Part shown: piece by piece, positions 1 through 9,372 of the stretch
Position numbering within the stretch: the stretch's first letter is position 1
How the letters are laid out: each line of letters opens with the position of its first letter
NCBI RefSeq assembly: GCF_014764505.1
Contig: NZ_JACXWX010000001.1
Span: 806,001-870,000, forward strand
Direction of reading: 5' to 3'
Origin: Phormidium tenue FACHB-886
GTDB lineage: Bacteria; Cyanobacteriota; Cyanobacteriia; Elainellales; Elainellaceae
Length of the DNA stretch: 64,000 nucleotides
Program-made: the position numbers and the translations under genes
The notes under the pieces: model-generated
Told to the model about the DNA's origin: nothing
Databases searched by the model: none
Seen by the model: only the letters and a program-made list of their open reading frames with translations

Positions 1-2362
1 GGGTTTGTAGGCGCTGCGCTTTCTCCGCCAAATGAAGGGCACAGAGCGCTGCTCGCACTAAATTGAAGTAACGCGGCTGGGATAGGTCTACGGCTTGTGC
101 GGTTGCTCTTTGCTTGCCCAGATATCCTTGCTGCTGCTGGGGTTGAATAGACAACACCTGCCCTTCTAAATTGCGAATGCGAAGTTCTCGGGTGGATTCG
201 AGTTTGTGGATACTGCAAATGTATTTACGCTTGCTGTGGAAAAATTCCACTTTAGCGATCGCAGGTGCTGCCTCTAATTCAGCATCCAGCGAGAAGCGGT
301 CGTCGGGTAAAGCTTCGTCGGGGGGAGCTAGGTCTATTGAAAGAGCCGCAACGGATGACGTAACCTCTGTCCGGGTGTTAGTTGGGGCAGATTCAATCTC
401 CTCCAGTTTGGGCGGCATCGGAGCAGGCTCAGTAGGTTTTTCTGGGGCTGAGACAAAGCTCTTCTGCGGCGGAGATTCTGCCGTTTGATTGGGCAGGGTT
501 GGGCTTACGCTTGTGCTGAAGGGGGGTGGCGCAGGTAGGGCAGTAGCGCTACGAGAGCCATTAAGCGCTGGAATACGGTCAGGAAACTGAGCTTGCGCCT
601 GAGCAGGGCGAACACCCACCAGCTCTAGTTCCACCGACTGCACGCCATTCCACTCATTTAGTCGCAGCCGATAGGCGATGTCGATCGCCCTTGGCAGCGG
701 ATAATATTCGCCCCAGCGCCAAGCCAGCGCTTTAAAGGAAGTGACTAACCCTTGAGTATCCTGTTCAACGGTCAGCTTCAAATGCGCCTGATTGCGTCCG
801 ATCGGCTGCTGCTCTCGAACCTGCACGTTGGGTGTCCAAAAGACAGGATCGGCATTTTCGATGCCGCAGGGATGGAGCTTGTCGATTTGGCGAAACAGAT
901 CAAACGTCAAGTCGGTCAGCTCGGCTTGGGCATCGATCGTCACTAGTGGCTTGAGGCAGTCGGGCGAGAGGGTTTGGTGGGCGTAGGTGCGGAGGCGCAA
1001 TCGAAAAGCTTCTAGATGCTCGGCTGCTAGCGTGAAGCCGCCCGCTGCTTTGTGCCCGCCAAATTTCTTTAGCAGATCGCCTGCAAACTGCAGCGCTTCA
1101 AACACGTTAAATTCGGGAATGCCACGCGCTGAGCCGCGGATCAGGGCTTTTGCCGCGCCTGATTCGGTTTCATCTGCTTCGTACGTGCCGATAAATACGG
1201 GAACGCCATAGCGCTCGACCAACCGTGATGCCACAATGCCAATCACGCCATGATGCCACTCTGGTTGCACAATCACCAGCACGCGCTCTTGCTGGCTGTC
1301 AAACTGGCTTTCAGTACAGTAGGCGATCGCTTCCTGCTCAATCAGCTCGCACATCCGCTGCCGACACTGATTCACCTGCTCGCATTTCATTGCCAGCTCT
1401 AGCGCCTGTCCATCATCATCCGTGGTTAGCAGCTCAATCACAATCTGTGGGTCAGAGATCCGCCCGATCGCATTAATCCGGGGTCCCAGCCGAAAGCCAA
1501 TCGCCTCTGGCTTCAAAGCTCTTTCGTTGCTGAGCCCAGCGACTTGGATCAACGCCTGAATGCCTGCCAGCCGGGATTTGGGCAACAGCCCCAAGCCCCG
1601 CCGCACCCAGCGCCGATTAACCCCCGTTAAGGGAGCCAGGTCAGCGATCGTTCCGAGTGTAAACAGCTCAATCAGCGGCGTGGTTAGATCCTGAGTTTTG
1701 CCAAGGCACTGCGCTAGGCACACTGCCAAAATGTACGCTACGCCAACGCCTGCTACGCCGCAATAGGGTGAGTCTTCTCGAATCAGTTTGGGGTTGAGGA
1801 TGGCATTAGCAGGCGGCAGCACGGGCGGAATATCGTGGTGATCGGTAACAATCACCGTTAGCCCTAGCTCTCTGGCTCTAGCGATTGGCTCTACTGCCGT
1901 AATGCCGTTGTCCACCGTCAGGATGAGCTGTACGCCTTCCTCGTAAAACTCTTCGACGATCCGCTGGTTGATGCCATAGCCCTCCTGCATCCGGCTGGGA
2001 ATGGCGTAATCCACAATTGCCCCCAAAAATCGCAGCGAGCGCAGCAGCAGTGCTGTGCTGGTCATGCCGTCGGCATCGTAGTCACCACAAATGGCGATCG
2101 GCTGGCGGTGCATCAGGGCGTTGAGCAGCAGCTCCAGGGCGATCGGCAAATCTGGAAATTCTTCCAGCGGCGAGGGCAAGACCTGACTCTCTGGCTTCAG
2201 GAACAGTTGCGCTGCCTCAGCGTCTTCTACACCACGATTAATTAAGACTTGCGTTAAAAGTGGCGATAAACCGGTCATTTGAGCTAGCTGGGCGGCTAGT
2301 CCGGGTTGCGCTGGGGCAATTTGCCAACGCTGCTGAGGAAACCGAAAGGGAGAACGAGACAC
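1..2362 (-). CDS. recJ: Single-stranded-DNA-specific exonuclease RecJ (3' end cut by window edge)
   Basis: The reading frame stays open from a GTG at 2360-2362 to the left edge, about 787 codons. It encodes the DHH-family 5'-3' ssDNA exonuclease used in recombination and repair. Motif I reads CGDYDADG and the DHH motif reads TDHHDIPP; both are metal-binding motifs of the family. An ATG at 2276-2278 exists, but the upstream residues (QRWQIAPAQP) look like the usual cyanobacterial RecJ N-terminus, so I prefer the GTG. After the nuclease core comes a low-complexity Pro/Ser/Glu linker (about 300-600) and a further C-terminal domain, a long architecture seen in cyanobacterial RecJ. The stop codon lies outside the window. 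Confidence 0.93.
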   Translation of the reverse strand, partial: MSRSPFRFPQQRWQIAPAQPGLAAQLAQMTGLSPLLTQVLINRGVEDAEAAQLFLKPESQVLPSPLEEFPDLPIALELLLNALMHRQPIAICGDYDADGMTSTALLLRSLRFLGAIVDYAIPSRMQEGYGINQRIVEEFYEEGVQLILTVDNGITAVEPIARARELGLTVIVTDHHDIPPVLPPANAILNPKLIREDSPYCGVAGVGVAYILAVCLAQCLGKTQDLTTPLIELFTLGTIADLAPLTGVNRRWVRRGLGLLPKSRLAGIQALIQVAGLSNERALKPEAIGFRLGPRINAIGRISDPQIVIELLTTDDDGQALELAMKCEQVNQCRQRMCELIEQEAIAYCTESQFDSQQERVLVIVQPEWHHGVIGIVASRLVERYGVPVFIGTYEADETESGAAKALIRGSARGIPEFNVFEALQFAGDLLKKFGGHKAAGGFTLAAEHLEAFRLRLRTYAHQTLSPDCLKPLVTIDAQAELTDLTFDLFRQIDKLHPCGIENADPVFWTPNVQVREQQPIGRNQAHLKLTVEQDTQGLVTSFKALAWRWGEYYPLPRAIDIAYRLRLNEWNGVQSVELELVGVRPAQAQAQFPDRIPALNGSRSATALPAPPPFSTSVSPTLPNQTAESPPQKSFVSAPEKPTEPAPMPPKLEEIESAPTNTRTEVTSSVAALSIDLAPPDEALPDDRFSLDAELEAAPAIAKVEFFHSKRKYICSIHKLESTRELRIRNLEGQVLSIQPQQQQGYLGKQRATAQAVDLSQPRYFNLVRAALCALHLAEKAQRLQT

Positions 2363-2692
2363 GGGCAGTAAAAAGTCAAAGACTCAAGAATATTGATCAG
2401 AAAATTAGGCTGAGTAATTTGGATGGCTCAGCTATTGGCATCCAGCTTTCCCAAGATTCTACCTGTGATTTTGCGCTTTGCTACATTTCTAAGCGAACTA
2501 ATGTTCTAATTTTCTAGCTGCACATTTCTTAACCCCCTGGTATCATGAAGGCCAAACTGAAGGACTTTTAAGCGTGCAGGAGTGAGGGCAAAAAACTTAA
2601 TAATGGTCAGCGCTCCGTATTATCCGGAACAAGGCTGAAGGGTTCTGAAAGCGCATCTGTGCGCCTGTAGTGACTACGGAAAAATCTTCATC
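2363..2692. other. Divergent intergenic region between recJ and the DUF4168 gene
   Basis: This 330-bp region separates divergently transcribed recJ and the DUF4168 gene, so it should hold both promoters. I see no convincing ORF, tRNA or riboswitch. A short GCGC/GCGC hairpin sits at 2651-2664. No strong -35/-10 pair could be assigned. Confidence 0.5.
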
Positions 2693-3232
2693 ATGCTCAA
2701 GCAATTTTTAATCGGCGGCTTTGTGGGAATTAGCTTAGCGATCGCCAGCGCTCCAAGCCAGGCCCAAACGACACCAGCGTCTCCGTCTCCAGCTTCGCCT
2801 GCCCCTGCACCATCTCCGGCGTCTCCAGCTTCGCCCGCTCCTGAACAAACAAGCCCTCAGGCTACCCAAGTGAGCGCTGAGGAGGTGCAGCAGTTTGCTG
2901 AAGCGCTCAAACAGATGCGTAGCATTCATGAGTCGGCTCAGTCTCAGGCGGCAGCTGCAATTCAGCAGCAAGGGCTAACGCCGGAGCGGTTTACTCAAAT
3001 CGCCCAGGGCCAACAAGATCCCCAGGCTGAAACACAGGTCAGCCAAGAGGAGCGGCAAAAGTTTGACCAAGCCCTGACGCAGGTGACGCAGATCCAACAA
3101 ACGACCGAGCAGCAAATGGAGCAAGCTATTCAAAGCACAGGCTTGGATGTGCAGCGCTTCCAGCAAATCTTTGCGATCGCCCGCCAAGATCAGCAGCTTA
3201 AAGATCGGATCCAGCAGGTCTTGCAGAACTGA
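2693..3232 (+). CDS. DUF4168 family secreted protein
   Basis: A 179-residue protein with an N-terminal signal peptide: MLKQFL, a hydrophobic stretch, then an Ala-Gln-Ala type cleavage site near residue 25. A Pro/Ala/Ser linker follows (about 27-55). The rest contains two similar Gln-rich helical units: 'EEVQQFAEALKQM' to 'GLTPERFTQIAQ', and 'EERQKFDQALTQV' to 'GLDVQRFQQIFA'. This duplicated helix pattern is typical of DUF4168, which is common in cyanobacteria and has no established function. It is probably periplasmic or extracellular. A hairpin with a T-run follows at 3290-3318, so it is likely monocistronic. Confidence 0.85.
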   Translation: MLKQFLIGGFVGISLAIASAPSQAQTTPASPSPASPAPAPSPASPASPAPEQTSPQATQVSAEEVQQFAEALKQMRSIHESAQSQAAAAIQQQGLTPERFTQIAQGQQDPQAETQVSQEERQKFDQALTQVTQIQQTTEQQMEQAIQSTGLDVQRFQQIFAIARQDQQLKDRIQQVLQN

Positions 3233-3289
3233 TTTTGAAGAAAGAACAAGATTCTTCACAGAAGCAGCTTTACAAGCGATAAAAGAACA

Positions 3290-3318
3290 AAGCAAGGGGC
3301 ATAGGCTCCTTGCTTTTT
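3290..3318 (+). terminator. Intrinsic terminator of the DUF4168 gene
   Basis: AAGCAAGG (3290-3297) pairs with CCTTGCTT (3308-3315) and is followed by a T-run. It lies 58 bp after the DUF4168 stop and 40 bp before purM. Confidence 0.75.
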
Positions 3319-3357
3319 GCATTACAATACGTCCTGCAAGCAGACAGACAGAAGCAT

Positions 3358-4392
3358 ATGGATTACAAGCAAGCGGGTGTAGATGTAGAAGCGGGACGAT
3401 CGTTTGTGCGGCAAATCCGTCAGTCTGTCGAAAGCACCTACCGCCCTGAGGTGTTGGGTGGCTTGGGCGGCTTTAGCGGTTTTTTCCAGCTGCCGTCGGG
3501 ATACCGGGAACCTGTTTTAGTTTCAGGTACAGATGGTGTGGGCACGAAGCTAAAGCTAGCGCATCAGTGCGATCGTCACGACACGGTTGGCATTGACCTA
3601 GTAGCGATGTGCGTCAATGACGTGTTGACATCTGGGGCAGAACCCCTATTTTTTCTAGATTATTTAGCAACTGGCAAGCTCAATCCGGAGCAGCTAGCGC
3701 AGGTGGTGTCGGGCATTGCGGAGGGCTGTCGGCAGGCGGGCTGTGCGCTGGTGGGCGGAGAAACTGCAGAAATGCCGGGGTTTTATCAAGCTGGCGAATA
3801 TGACCTGGCAGGCTTCTGCGTTGGGATCGTGGAGAAAAGCCAGATCCTTGATGGTACTCAGGTTCAGCTAGGCGATGTGGCGATCGGGCTTGCCAGTCGG
3901 GGCCTCCACAGCAATGGCTACAGCCTAGTTCGCCGGATTGTGGAAGCGTCGGGCAGCAAATTGACGGATCGCTTCTCGGAACTGGGCGATCGCTCTCTGG
4001 CAGATGAACTGCTAACTCCCACGCAGCTCTATGTCAAACCTGTGCTGGCAGCTCGCAAGGCAGGTCTCGTGCTGCACGGCATGGCGCATATCACGGGGGG
4101 CGGGCTGCCCGAAAACCTACCCCGCTGCTTGGGGGCGGGTCAGTCGATCCAGGTTGACGTCCGCTGCTGGACAACGCCACCAATTTTTGAATGGCTAGCG
4201 ACGCAGGGGTCGGTCAGCCGTTTAGAGATGTTCAATACCTTCAATATGGGGATCGGCTTTGTGCTGATTGTGCCACCCAGCCAGATCGATCAGACGATCG
4301 AGTTTTTTGAGGCGCAGGGCATAACGGCTGGGGCAATTGGTGAAGTGATAGCCGGAGCAGGAGAGTTAACTTTGAACGGGATCGAGGCATAA
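3358..4392 (+). CDS. purM: Phosphoribosylformylglycinamidine cyclo-ligase (AIR synthase)
   Basis: The 344-residue protein makes aminoimidazole ribonucleotide from FGAM with ATP, step five of de novo purine synthesis, in the cytoplasm. It matches PurM along its length: start [13 protein letters not shown], substrate/ATP loop '[13 protein letters not shown]', '[17 protein letters not shown]', '[11 protein letters not shown]', and '[13 protein letters not shown]' near the C-terminus. The frame is open from a TTG at 3310, but that start would fall inside the upstream terminator. The ATG at 3358 gives the normal PurM N-terminus. It ends at a bidirectional terminator shared with ilvB. Confidence 0.97.
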   Translation: MDYKQAGVDVEAGRSFVRQIRQSVESTYRPEVLGGLGGFSGFFQLPSGYREPVLVSGTDGVGTKLKLAHQCDRHDTVGIDLVAMCVNDVLTSGAEPLFFLDYLATGKLNPEQLAQVVSGIAEGCRQAGCALVGGETAEMPGFYQAGEYDLAGFCVGIVEKSQILDGTQVQLGDVAIGLASRGLHSNGYSLVRRIVEASGSKLTDRFSELGDRSLADELLTPTQLYVKPVLAARKAGLVLHGMAHITGGGLPENLPRCLGAGQSIQVDVRCWTTPPIFEWLATQGSVSRLEMFNTFNMGIGFVLIVPPSQIDQTIEFFEAQGITAGAIGEVIAGAGELTLNGIEA

Positions 4393-4442
4393 AAAACCGC
4401 GGTCGGTGAAAGGGCTTACCTCTGCAGCGATCGCGGTTTTTT
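4391..4442. terminator. Bidirectional terminator between convergent purM and ilvB
   Basis: AAAAAACCGCG (4391-4401) is the perfect inverse of CGCGGTTTTTT (4432-4442). The arms give a GC stem with a T-run on either strand, as expected between convergent genes. The left arm overlaps the purM stop. Confidence 0.85.
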
Positions 4443-4457
4443 AATTTATGCTTGTCC

Positions 4458-6380
4458 CTACAGCTTTGTGCCGCACTCTGGGCAGAATTTGTTGTCAGGC
4501 AAATTAGACGTGCCACAGTCTGTGCAGACTACCGGTGCGGCCGAATTGTTTAGCTCTGGCAGCTTGGGCAAGCCAACCATTTGGGCATTGCTCTTGCCGG
4601 GAGCCACCATTGGGTAACAGTTCTCGTCGCGTTTCACGCGCACATCCAGCAGCACAGGTCCATCGTGCGCCAGCATCGTGGCGATCGCTTCCTGCAGCTG
4701 GTCACGGTGTCTGACCACTATACCTTTGACGCCAAATGCCTGCGCTAGCAGTTCAAAGTTAGGCATGCCGGGCTGCATGTCTGAAGAGGAATAGCGTTCT
4801 CCATAAAAAGCTTGCTGCCACTGACGCACCATGCCCTGCCAACCGTTGTTGATGATTACCGTCTTAACGGCAATGCCATACTGAGCTAGCGTTCCCAACT
4901 CCTGACAGTTCATCTGGAAGCTAGAATCTCCGCTGATGCAGATCACCTGCTCCTCTGGAACTGCCACCTTTGCCCCCATTGCTGCAGGCATACCAAAGCC
5001 CATCGTGCCCAGTCCAGCACTAGAGATCCAGCGGCGTGGACCATTCTTGAGAAATTGAGCTGACCACATTTGGTGCTGCCCAACGTCAGTAGTGTAGTAA
5101 GCGTGGGGAGCCTGTCGCCCGACTTCTGCAATCACCTCTTGCGGTGAGAGTTCATCCGGATAGACGGGTGCAACGAGCGGGTAATCTTGCTTCCAGCGAT
5201 CGATCCGCTTCAGCCATGCCTGGGTTTGGTTAGAATCATGCGGCTTACTGCTATCACGATCACGCTTAAGCAGATCGCTTAAAACCTGGCGAACATCGCC
5301 CACGATCGGCACTTCTGGAATTCGGTTTTTGCCAACTTCGGCAGGGTCAATGTCAATATGAATCACCTTGGCACGGGCAGCAAACTCATCCAGCTTGCCG
5401 GTCACCCGGTCGTCAAACCGAGCGCCTACGGCAATCAGCAGATCGCACTCGGTGACGGCAAAATTGGCGTAGGCAGTGCCGTGCATCCCCAGCATCCCTA
5501 CCGCCAGCCGGTGATGTTCATCAAAAGCACCGATGCCCATCAGCGTAGTCGTGACAGGGATCTGATAGCGCTCGGCAAGCTCCTTAATCTCGGCATGGGC
5601 ATTCGCAGCGATTGCTCCGCCTCCCACATATAGCAGCGGGCGCTGTGCTTGCCGAATTAGCTTCAGCGCCTGCACGAGCTGACGTGGGTTGCCCTTCACC
5701 GTAGGACGGTAGCCTGTCAGCCTCACCGCTCCTGGCTCAACGGGTACATAGTTAAATTCTTCTAAGCCTACATCTTTGGGCACATCAATTAAAACAGGAC
5801 CAGGGCGACCAGAACTTGCAATATGGAACGCCTCTGCAACAATGCGCCCCATATCTTTCGGGTCACGTACTACGTAGGAGTGCTTGACGATCGGCAGTGT
5901 AATGCCGTAAATGTCTGTTTCCTGAAACGCATCGCTGCCAATCGCGGACCGATTAACCTGTCCCGTGATAATCACCATGGGAATTGAATCCATCTGGGCA
6001 GTGGCAATGCCTGTTACCAGGTTGGTTGCACCAGGACCGGATGTGCCAAAGCAGACGCCAACTTTACCTGTGGCGCGCGCATAGCCGTCTGCGGCATGGG
6101 CGGCTCCTTGCTCATGCCGCACCAAAATGTGCTGAACGTGCCCTGCCGCCTCCGATCGATAAAGTTCATCATAAATAGGCAGGATCGCACCGCCTGGATA
6201 GCCAAAAATATGCTTAACGCCATGCAATCTCAGACTGTCCATTAGTGCAAATGCGCCTGTTACTCGAATGGGCGCCACCTGAGCGGATACCTGAGGCTGA
6301 GAGAGTGGACGAGCCGAGGTAGCTGCCTGAGCAGCAGTTTGAGCAGTTGCCTGAGCGGTTGCAGAGAGGACGTTACTCAT
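4458..6380 (-). CDS. ilvB: Acetolactate synthase large subunit with C-terminal zinc ribbon
   Basis: The 640-residue ThDP/FAD-dependent catalytic subunit of acetohydroxyacid synthase makes acetolactate or acetohydroxybutyrate for valine, leucine and isoleucine. The N-terminal ThDP domain has '[15 protein letters not shown]' and '[17 protein letters not shown]'. The middle domain carries '[13 protein letters not shown]'. The C-terminal ThDP domain has '[14 protein letters not shown]' and '[13 protein letters not shown]'. After the usual end ('[15 protein letters not shown]') there is a linker and a CxxC-x11-CxxC zinc ribbon (CTDCGTSN to CPECGTKL). An Ala/Gln-rich leader of about 40 residues precedes the core. 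I chose the ATG at 6378-6380 over the upstream TTG at 6413. The small subunit (ilvN/ilvH) is not in the window. Confidence 0.95.
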   Translation of the reverse strand: MSNVLSATAQATAQTAAQAATSARPLSQPQVSAQVAPIRVTGAFALMDSLRLHGVKHIFGYPGGAILPIYDELYRSEAAGHVQHILVRHEQGAAHAADGYARATGKVGVCFGTSGPGATNLVTGIATAQMDSIPMVIITGQVNRSAIGSDAFQETDIYGITLPIVKHSYVVRDPKDMGRIVAEAFHIASSGRPGPVLIDVPKDVGLEEFNYVPVEPGAVRLTGYRPTVKGNPRQLVQALKLIRQAQRPLLYVGGGAIAANAHAEIKELAERYQIPVTTTLMGIGAFDEHHRLAVGMLGMHGTAYANFAVTECDLLIAVGARFDDRVTGKLDEFAARAKVIHIDIDPAEVGKNRIPEVPIVGDVRQVLSDLLKRDRDSSKPHDSNQTQAWLKRIDRWKQDYPLVAPVYPDELSPQEVIAEVGRQAPHAYYTTDVGQHQMWSAQFLKNGPRRWISSAGLGTMGFGMPAAMGAKVAVPEEQVICISGDSSFQMNCQELGTLAQYGIAVKTVIINNGWQGMVRQWQQAFYGERYSSSDMQPGMPNFELLAQAFGVKGIVVRHRDQLQEAIATMLAHDGPVLLDVRVKRDENCYPMVAPGKSNAQMVGLPKLPELNNSAAPVVCTDCGTSNLPDNKFCPECGTKL

Positions 6381-6684
6381 AAAGGTTAAAAATTTGTATC
6401 CATTGATGCACAAACATTCTAATACCTCAGCCTGCGGTTCCGGTGATTTTTCTGTGCTGGATTCTGTAGTCTAGGATAAAGATCCAGAGCGATCGCCCAG
6501 GACTGAGATATTGAGCTGTATCTAAAGGCTAACTCGTCTAGCCACTTGCCTCAGCTTCATGTCATGATCTCATAACTTGCTTGCTGTTTGCTTTGCCTTT
6601 TCGCAGCTTAACTTTATTCGTCTCCCTCCCCATTCCCTGTCCCTGCCCTGTAGCATTAGGAATAAACCAATTCGCCTTGACCGA

Positions 6685-7605
6685 ATGAGTGACGTAGAGC
6701 GCTATTATCGAGTCCTAGGACTAAAACCTGGAGCCTCCTTAGAGGAGGTGAATCAAGCGTATCGTCAGTTGGCGTTTCAGTGGCATCCTGATCGCTTGCC
6801 CAAAGATGATCCATCGCTGCAGGCTGAAGCCCAAGAAAAACTCAAAGAGCTGAATCAAGCCCGCGACGTGCTGCGATCGCGTCCGCTTAACTCGTCATCT
6901 CGGTCTGAACGCTACGGAGATCGCTATAGCGATCGCTACGGAGACCGAGTGCGGGGCGATCGTCCACCTGCAAAACCCAACCCCTCTACAAAACCTAATC
7001 CGCCCTCACAGACGGTTCCACCCCGTTATTACTATTACCAACCCCCGCGCTCAGAACCTTCTCGCTCCGCTGCTCCACCGCCTAAATCTCCGCCCCCGCA
7101 GTCCTCGCCGCCTCAAACTACCCCCTCGCCTCCTGCCCGGTCGGCTCCACCTGCACAGCCGCGTCCAACAGCAACCCAATCGAACTTTGCCTCTTGGCAG
7201 CAGCAATCTCCTCCGCCCGCCCCAGTCAGTCACAAAGCCAATCCTGATTTGAGCGGAGCCGATCTGCAGGGAGCTGATTTGCGGGAGAGAGATTTGTCAG
7301 GACGAAACTTGAGCCAGGCAAACTTGAGCAATGCCAACCTCAGCGACGCATTTCTGCACAAGATTAATTTGTCAGAGGCAAACTTGTCTAGCGCGAATCT
7401 TTTTCGGGCGAATCTGCTGCAGGCTAATCTCCGCAATGCCAACCTGCAAGATGCTAATCTAATCGGCGCTGATCTCAGCGGTGCAGATTTGAGCGGAGCC
7501 AATCTTCAGGGAGCCAAGATGGGCTTTTCCGATCGGGTAATGGTTAAACTAACGGGCGCAGTGTTGGCTGGTATGATTATGCCGGATGGCAGCATTCATC
7601 CCTAG
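6685..7605 (+). CDS. J-domain protein with proline-rich linker and pentapeptide repeats
   Basis: A 306-residue protein in three parts. Residues 1-70 are a J-domain with an intact HPD motif ('FQWHPDRLPKDD'), the element that stimulates Hsp70 ATPase. Residues about 75-185 are Arg/Asp/Tyr- and then Pro/Ser-rich, low complexity. Residues about 190-285 are tandem pentapeptide repeats of the A(D/N)LxX type, which fold as a right-handed quadrilateral beta-helix. A C-terminal tail contains 'AVLAGMIMPDGSIHP'. The ATG at 6685 gives the normal J-domain start; the frame extends upstream to a TTG at 6577. It is likely a DnaK co-chaperone with a repeat scaffold as client- or site-binding part. The target is unknown. 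Confidence 0.88.
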   Translation: MSDVERYYRVLGLKPGASLEEVNQAYRQLAFQWHPDRLPKDDPSLQAEAQEKLKELNQARDVLRSRPLNSSSRSERYGDRYSDRYGDRVRGDRPPAKPNPSTKPNPPSQTVPPRYYYYQPPRSEPSRSAAPPPKSPPPQSSPPQTTPSPPARSAPPAQPRPTATQSNFASWQQQSPPPAPVSHKANPDLSGADLQGADLRERDLSGRNLSQANLSNANLSDAFLHKINLSEANLSSANLFRANLLQANLRNANLQDANLIGADLSGADLSGANLQGAKMGFSDRVMVKLTGAVLAGMIMPDGSIHP

Positions 7606-8359
7606 CGGCAAGCCACAGCTCTATTAAATAGCCCCATTAATTAATATAGTTCCGCTCTCAAACAAATCCAAGTTTTGTTCTAAGTTCTGTAGCTAAGCTT
7701 TTTGGGCAGCTAGTTTTTTGGACAGTGCCACATGCCGCTAGGGGATGTGAAAACATTTTGCATCCATTTGGAGATGAGTAGCGTACTACTTATAGCCACT
7801 TTGCGGTTATCTGTTCATCTATTCTCAGTATTGAATCAAGCAGACCTCAGGTATTTACCCCTCCTAAAAGTTATTCAGCGCAGCACGCAGCACGTTCCAA
7901 ATTCCGTCTAGGTGTAAAGACCTAGTGGATTCTTCTGATATCTCTAGTATCATCTATAACAAATTAACACTACCCGATTCAACTTCTTTTAACCTGTGAA
8001 GCGCTGTTCTCAATATTGATTTCGTCCCTGTGGGCTTAGCGTTCGCGATGTTTCCCTTGGACAACAGCTTTGATAATAGAAGTGATTATCGGCTCACCAT
8101 TTCAGTACTTTAAAAACGAATTGGTATCAAAATCACTTTGTTTATGGTAGATTGGCTACAGCTTTACCGTTATCTCACATAGATAAATCGAATCTTTACA
8201 CAGCTTAATCCTCACACAGTTATGAAAGTATCAGATTCGGTGAACAGTAGTTCAGGGGTATATACCAGTCCGGGGATGAGTGCCAGTAGAGTAGATGCCA
8301 GAGACAGCAGAAACGAGGCATTGACATCAATTTCTTTCATAAAATGCGGAAGGCTGGTG
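7606..8359. other. Long AT-rich intergenic region
   Basis: About 750 bp without a convincing gene. The frame of the next gene opens at an ATG at 8222 without a ribosome-binding site, so the part from 8222 may be 5' coding or leader. A short inverted repeat (AGTAG/CTACT) lies near 7778-7791. I found no tRNA, NtcA box (GTAN8TAC) or riboswitch signature. Confidence 0.4.
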
Positions 8360-8719
8360 ATGAGTCCCTCTACCTCGGTTTCTTTGTTTCGATCGATTCC
8401 ACCCGAAAGGGTTGGTTTAAACGGTGAATATGACCACAACGGGCTGGCAAAACGAGTTTGGCTACTATTTAGCGAGACTTTTGAACCCGAAGAAATTGCC
8501 AACCTGCGGGTAAAGCAACGAGGTGCAGTGGTCGTGCTGATGGGAACGATCGCTACCCAACAGCTGCTAGTTCGCTTTGTACGGACGGCGATGGAAGTCA
8601 ACGGTGCGGTTGATGTAGAGGTGAATGGGGTGAGCCTTGCCGATCGCCTCCGTTCTTACCTGGACAAACCTTCTAGAGCTTCGCTGCTGAGCCTGCTAAG
8701 TGCGGTCAACAATAACTAG
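8360..8719 (+). CDS. BON-domain-like conserved cyanobacterial protein
   Basis: A 119-residue soluble protein. After a short N-terminus it has 'IPPERVGLNGEYDHNG' and then an alternating pattern (RVKQRGAVVVLMGTI, ARFVRT-like helix, 'VNGAVDVEVNGVSL'). This resembles a BON fold: strand, strand, helix, and a 'NGA-x-V' strand. BON domains are linked with membrane or periplasmic binding, but no signal peptide is visible here. I chose the ATG at 8360, which has GGAAGG six bases upstream and fits the family start. The ATG at 8222 would add 46 low-complexity residues. The stop lies inside a 17-bp tandem duplication. Confidence 0.6.
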   Translation: MSPSTSVSLFRSIPPERVGLNGEYDHNGLAKRVWLLFSETFEPEEIANLRVKQRGAVVVLMGTIATQQLLVRFVRTAMEVNGAVDVEVNGVSLADRLRSYLDKPSRASLLSLLSAVNNN

Positions 8720-8748
8720 TCAACACTTAAAACTAGTCAACAATTAAA
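8715..8748. repeat. 17-bp tandem duplication across a stop codon
   Basis: Units 8715-8731 and 8732-8748 both read ACTAGTCAACAnTTAAA and differ at one base. The first unit contains the TAG stop of the BON-like gene. Confidence 0.85.
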
Positions 8749-8822
8749 GCGTTGAACGCAGTGTCGCTTGTCCAGGCAATTTTGCTGTCTAGGTACTCTT
8801 GTGTCTACACATAATCTGGCGT

Positions 8823-9311
8823 CTAAGCGATTTCAAACTCAACGCCATAGATTTCCTGAAGGTTGCAGGTATGGTGATCGATGAGGTTGGTGTCGCTAAG
8901 CTCTAGGTTGTAGAAATCGATTGAGTCTTGTTCAAAGTAAGGTCCAGCGTGCCAAGTGCCCACTTCTAGCTTGATAAAGCAGTTGCCAGGGACGCGAAAA
9001 GCGACGATCGAGTCTAGCGCTGGTGCTGGTACTGCACCGGGTGGCGCGACGGCAATCAGCCATTCTTTTCCTTCCAGCGATCCTAAGCACTGCGTACACT
9101 TCTGGTGACGGGTAATTTGAGAAAATTTGCGCCCCCGCTCCTGCAGGCGCATAATGTAAAACCGCGGAACTCCTTGATCGAGCTGCAGCTGGGCATCTTC
9201 TCCATCAAAGGGTTTGCCATCAAGGCTGGCTGCAATCATCTGCCCATAAGGGCGAAAGCGACTGGGGGTAATGGGGAGAGCAGTTAAAGCATGCACAGTA
9301 GGCATAGACAT
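8823..9311 (-). CDS. Ureidoglycolate lyase family protein (AllA-like)
   Basis: A 162-residue cupin-fold protein similar to ureidoglycolate lyase, which releases urea and glyoxylate from ureidoglycolate at the end of allantoin breakdown. Recognisable elements are 'RFRPYGQMI' near the N-terminus, 'ITRHQKCTQCLGSLEG' in the centre, and 'VGTWHAGPYFEQ' with a conserved His. It starts 61 bp after the gcvP stop on the same strand and may be cotranscribed with gcvH-gcvP. No other allantoin gene (puuD, alc, allB) is in the window, so the true substrate may differ. Two in-frame ATGs (9311, 9305) exist; I used the first. Confidence 0.8.
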   Translation of the reverse strand: MSMPTVHALTALPITPSRFRPYGQMIAASLDGKPFDGEDAQLQLDQGVPRFYIMRLQERGRKFSQITRHQKCTQCLGSLEGKEWLIAVAPPGAVPAPALDSIVAFRVPGNCFIKLEVGTWHAGPYFEQDSIDFYNLELSDTNLIDHHTCNLQEIYGVEFEIA

Positions 9312-9372
9312 TGAATCTAATTGAAAACTATTGCTCGGCAGCCCCCTTGACTGAGCCTCCCCGTTCCCCTAA

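Noticed and set aside
2260-2278. recJ start at the ATG 2276-2278
   Set aside because: It would drop residues upstream (QRWQIAPAQP) that look like the usual cyanobacterial RecJ N-terminus.
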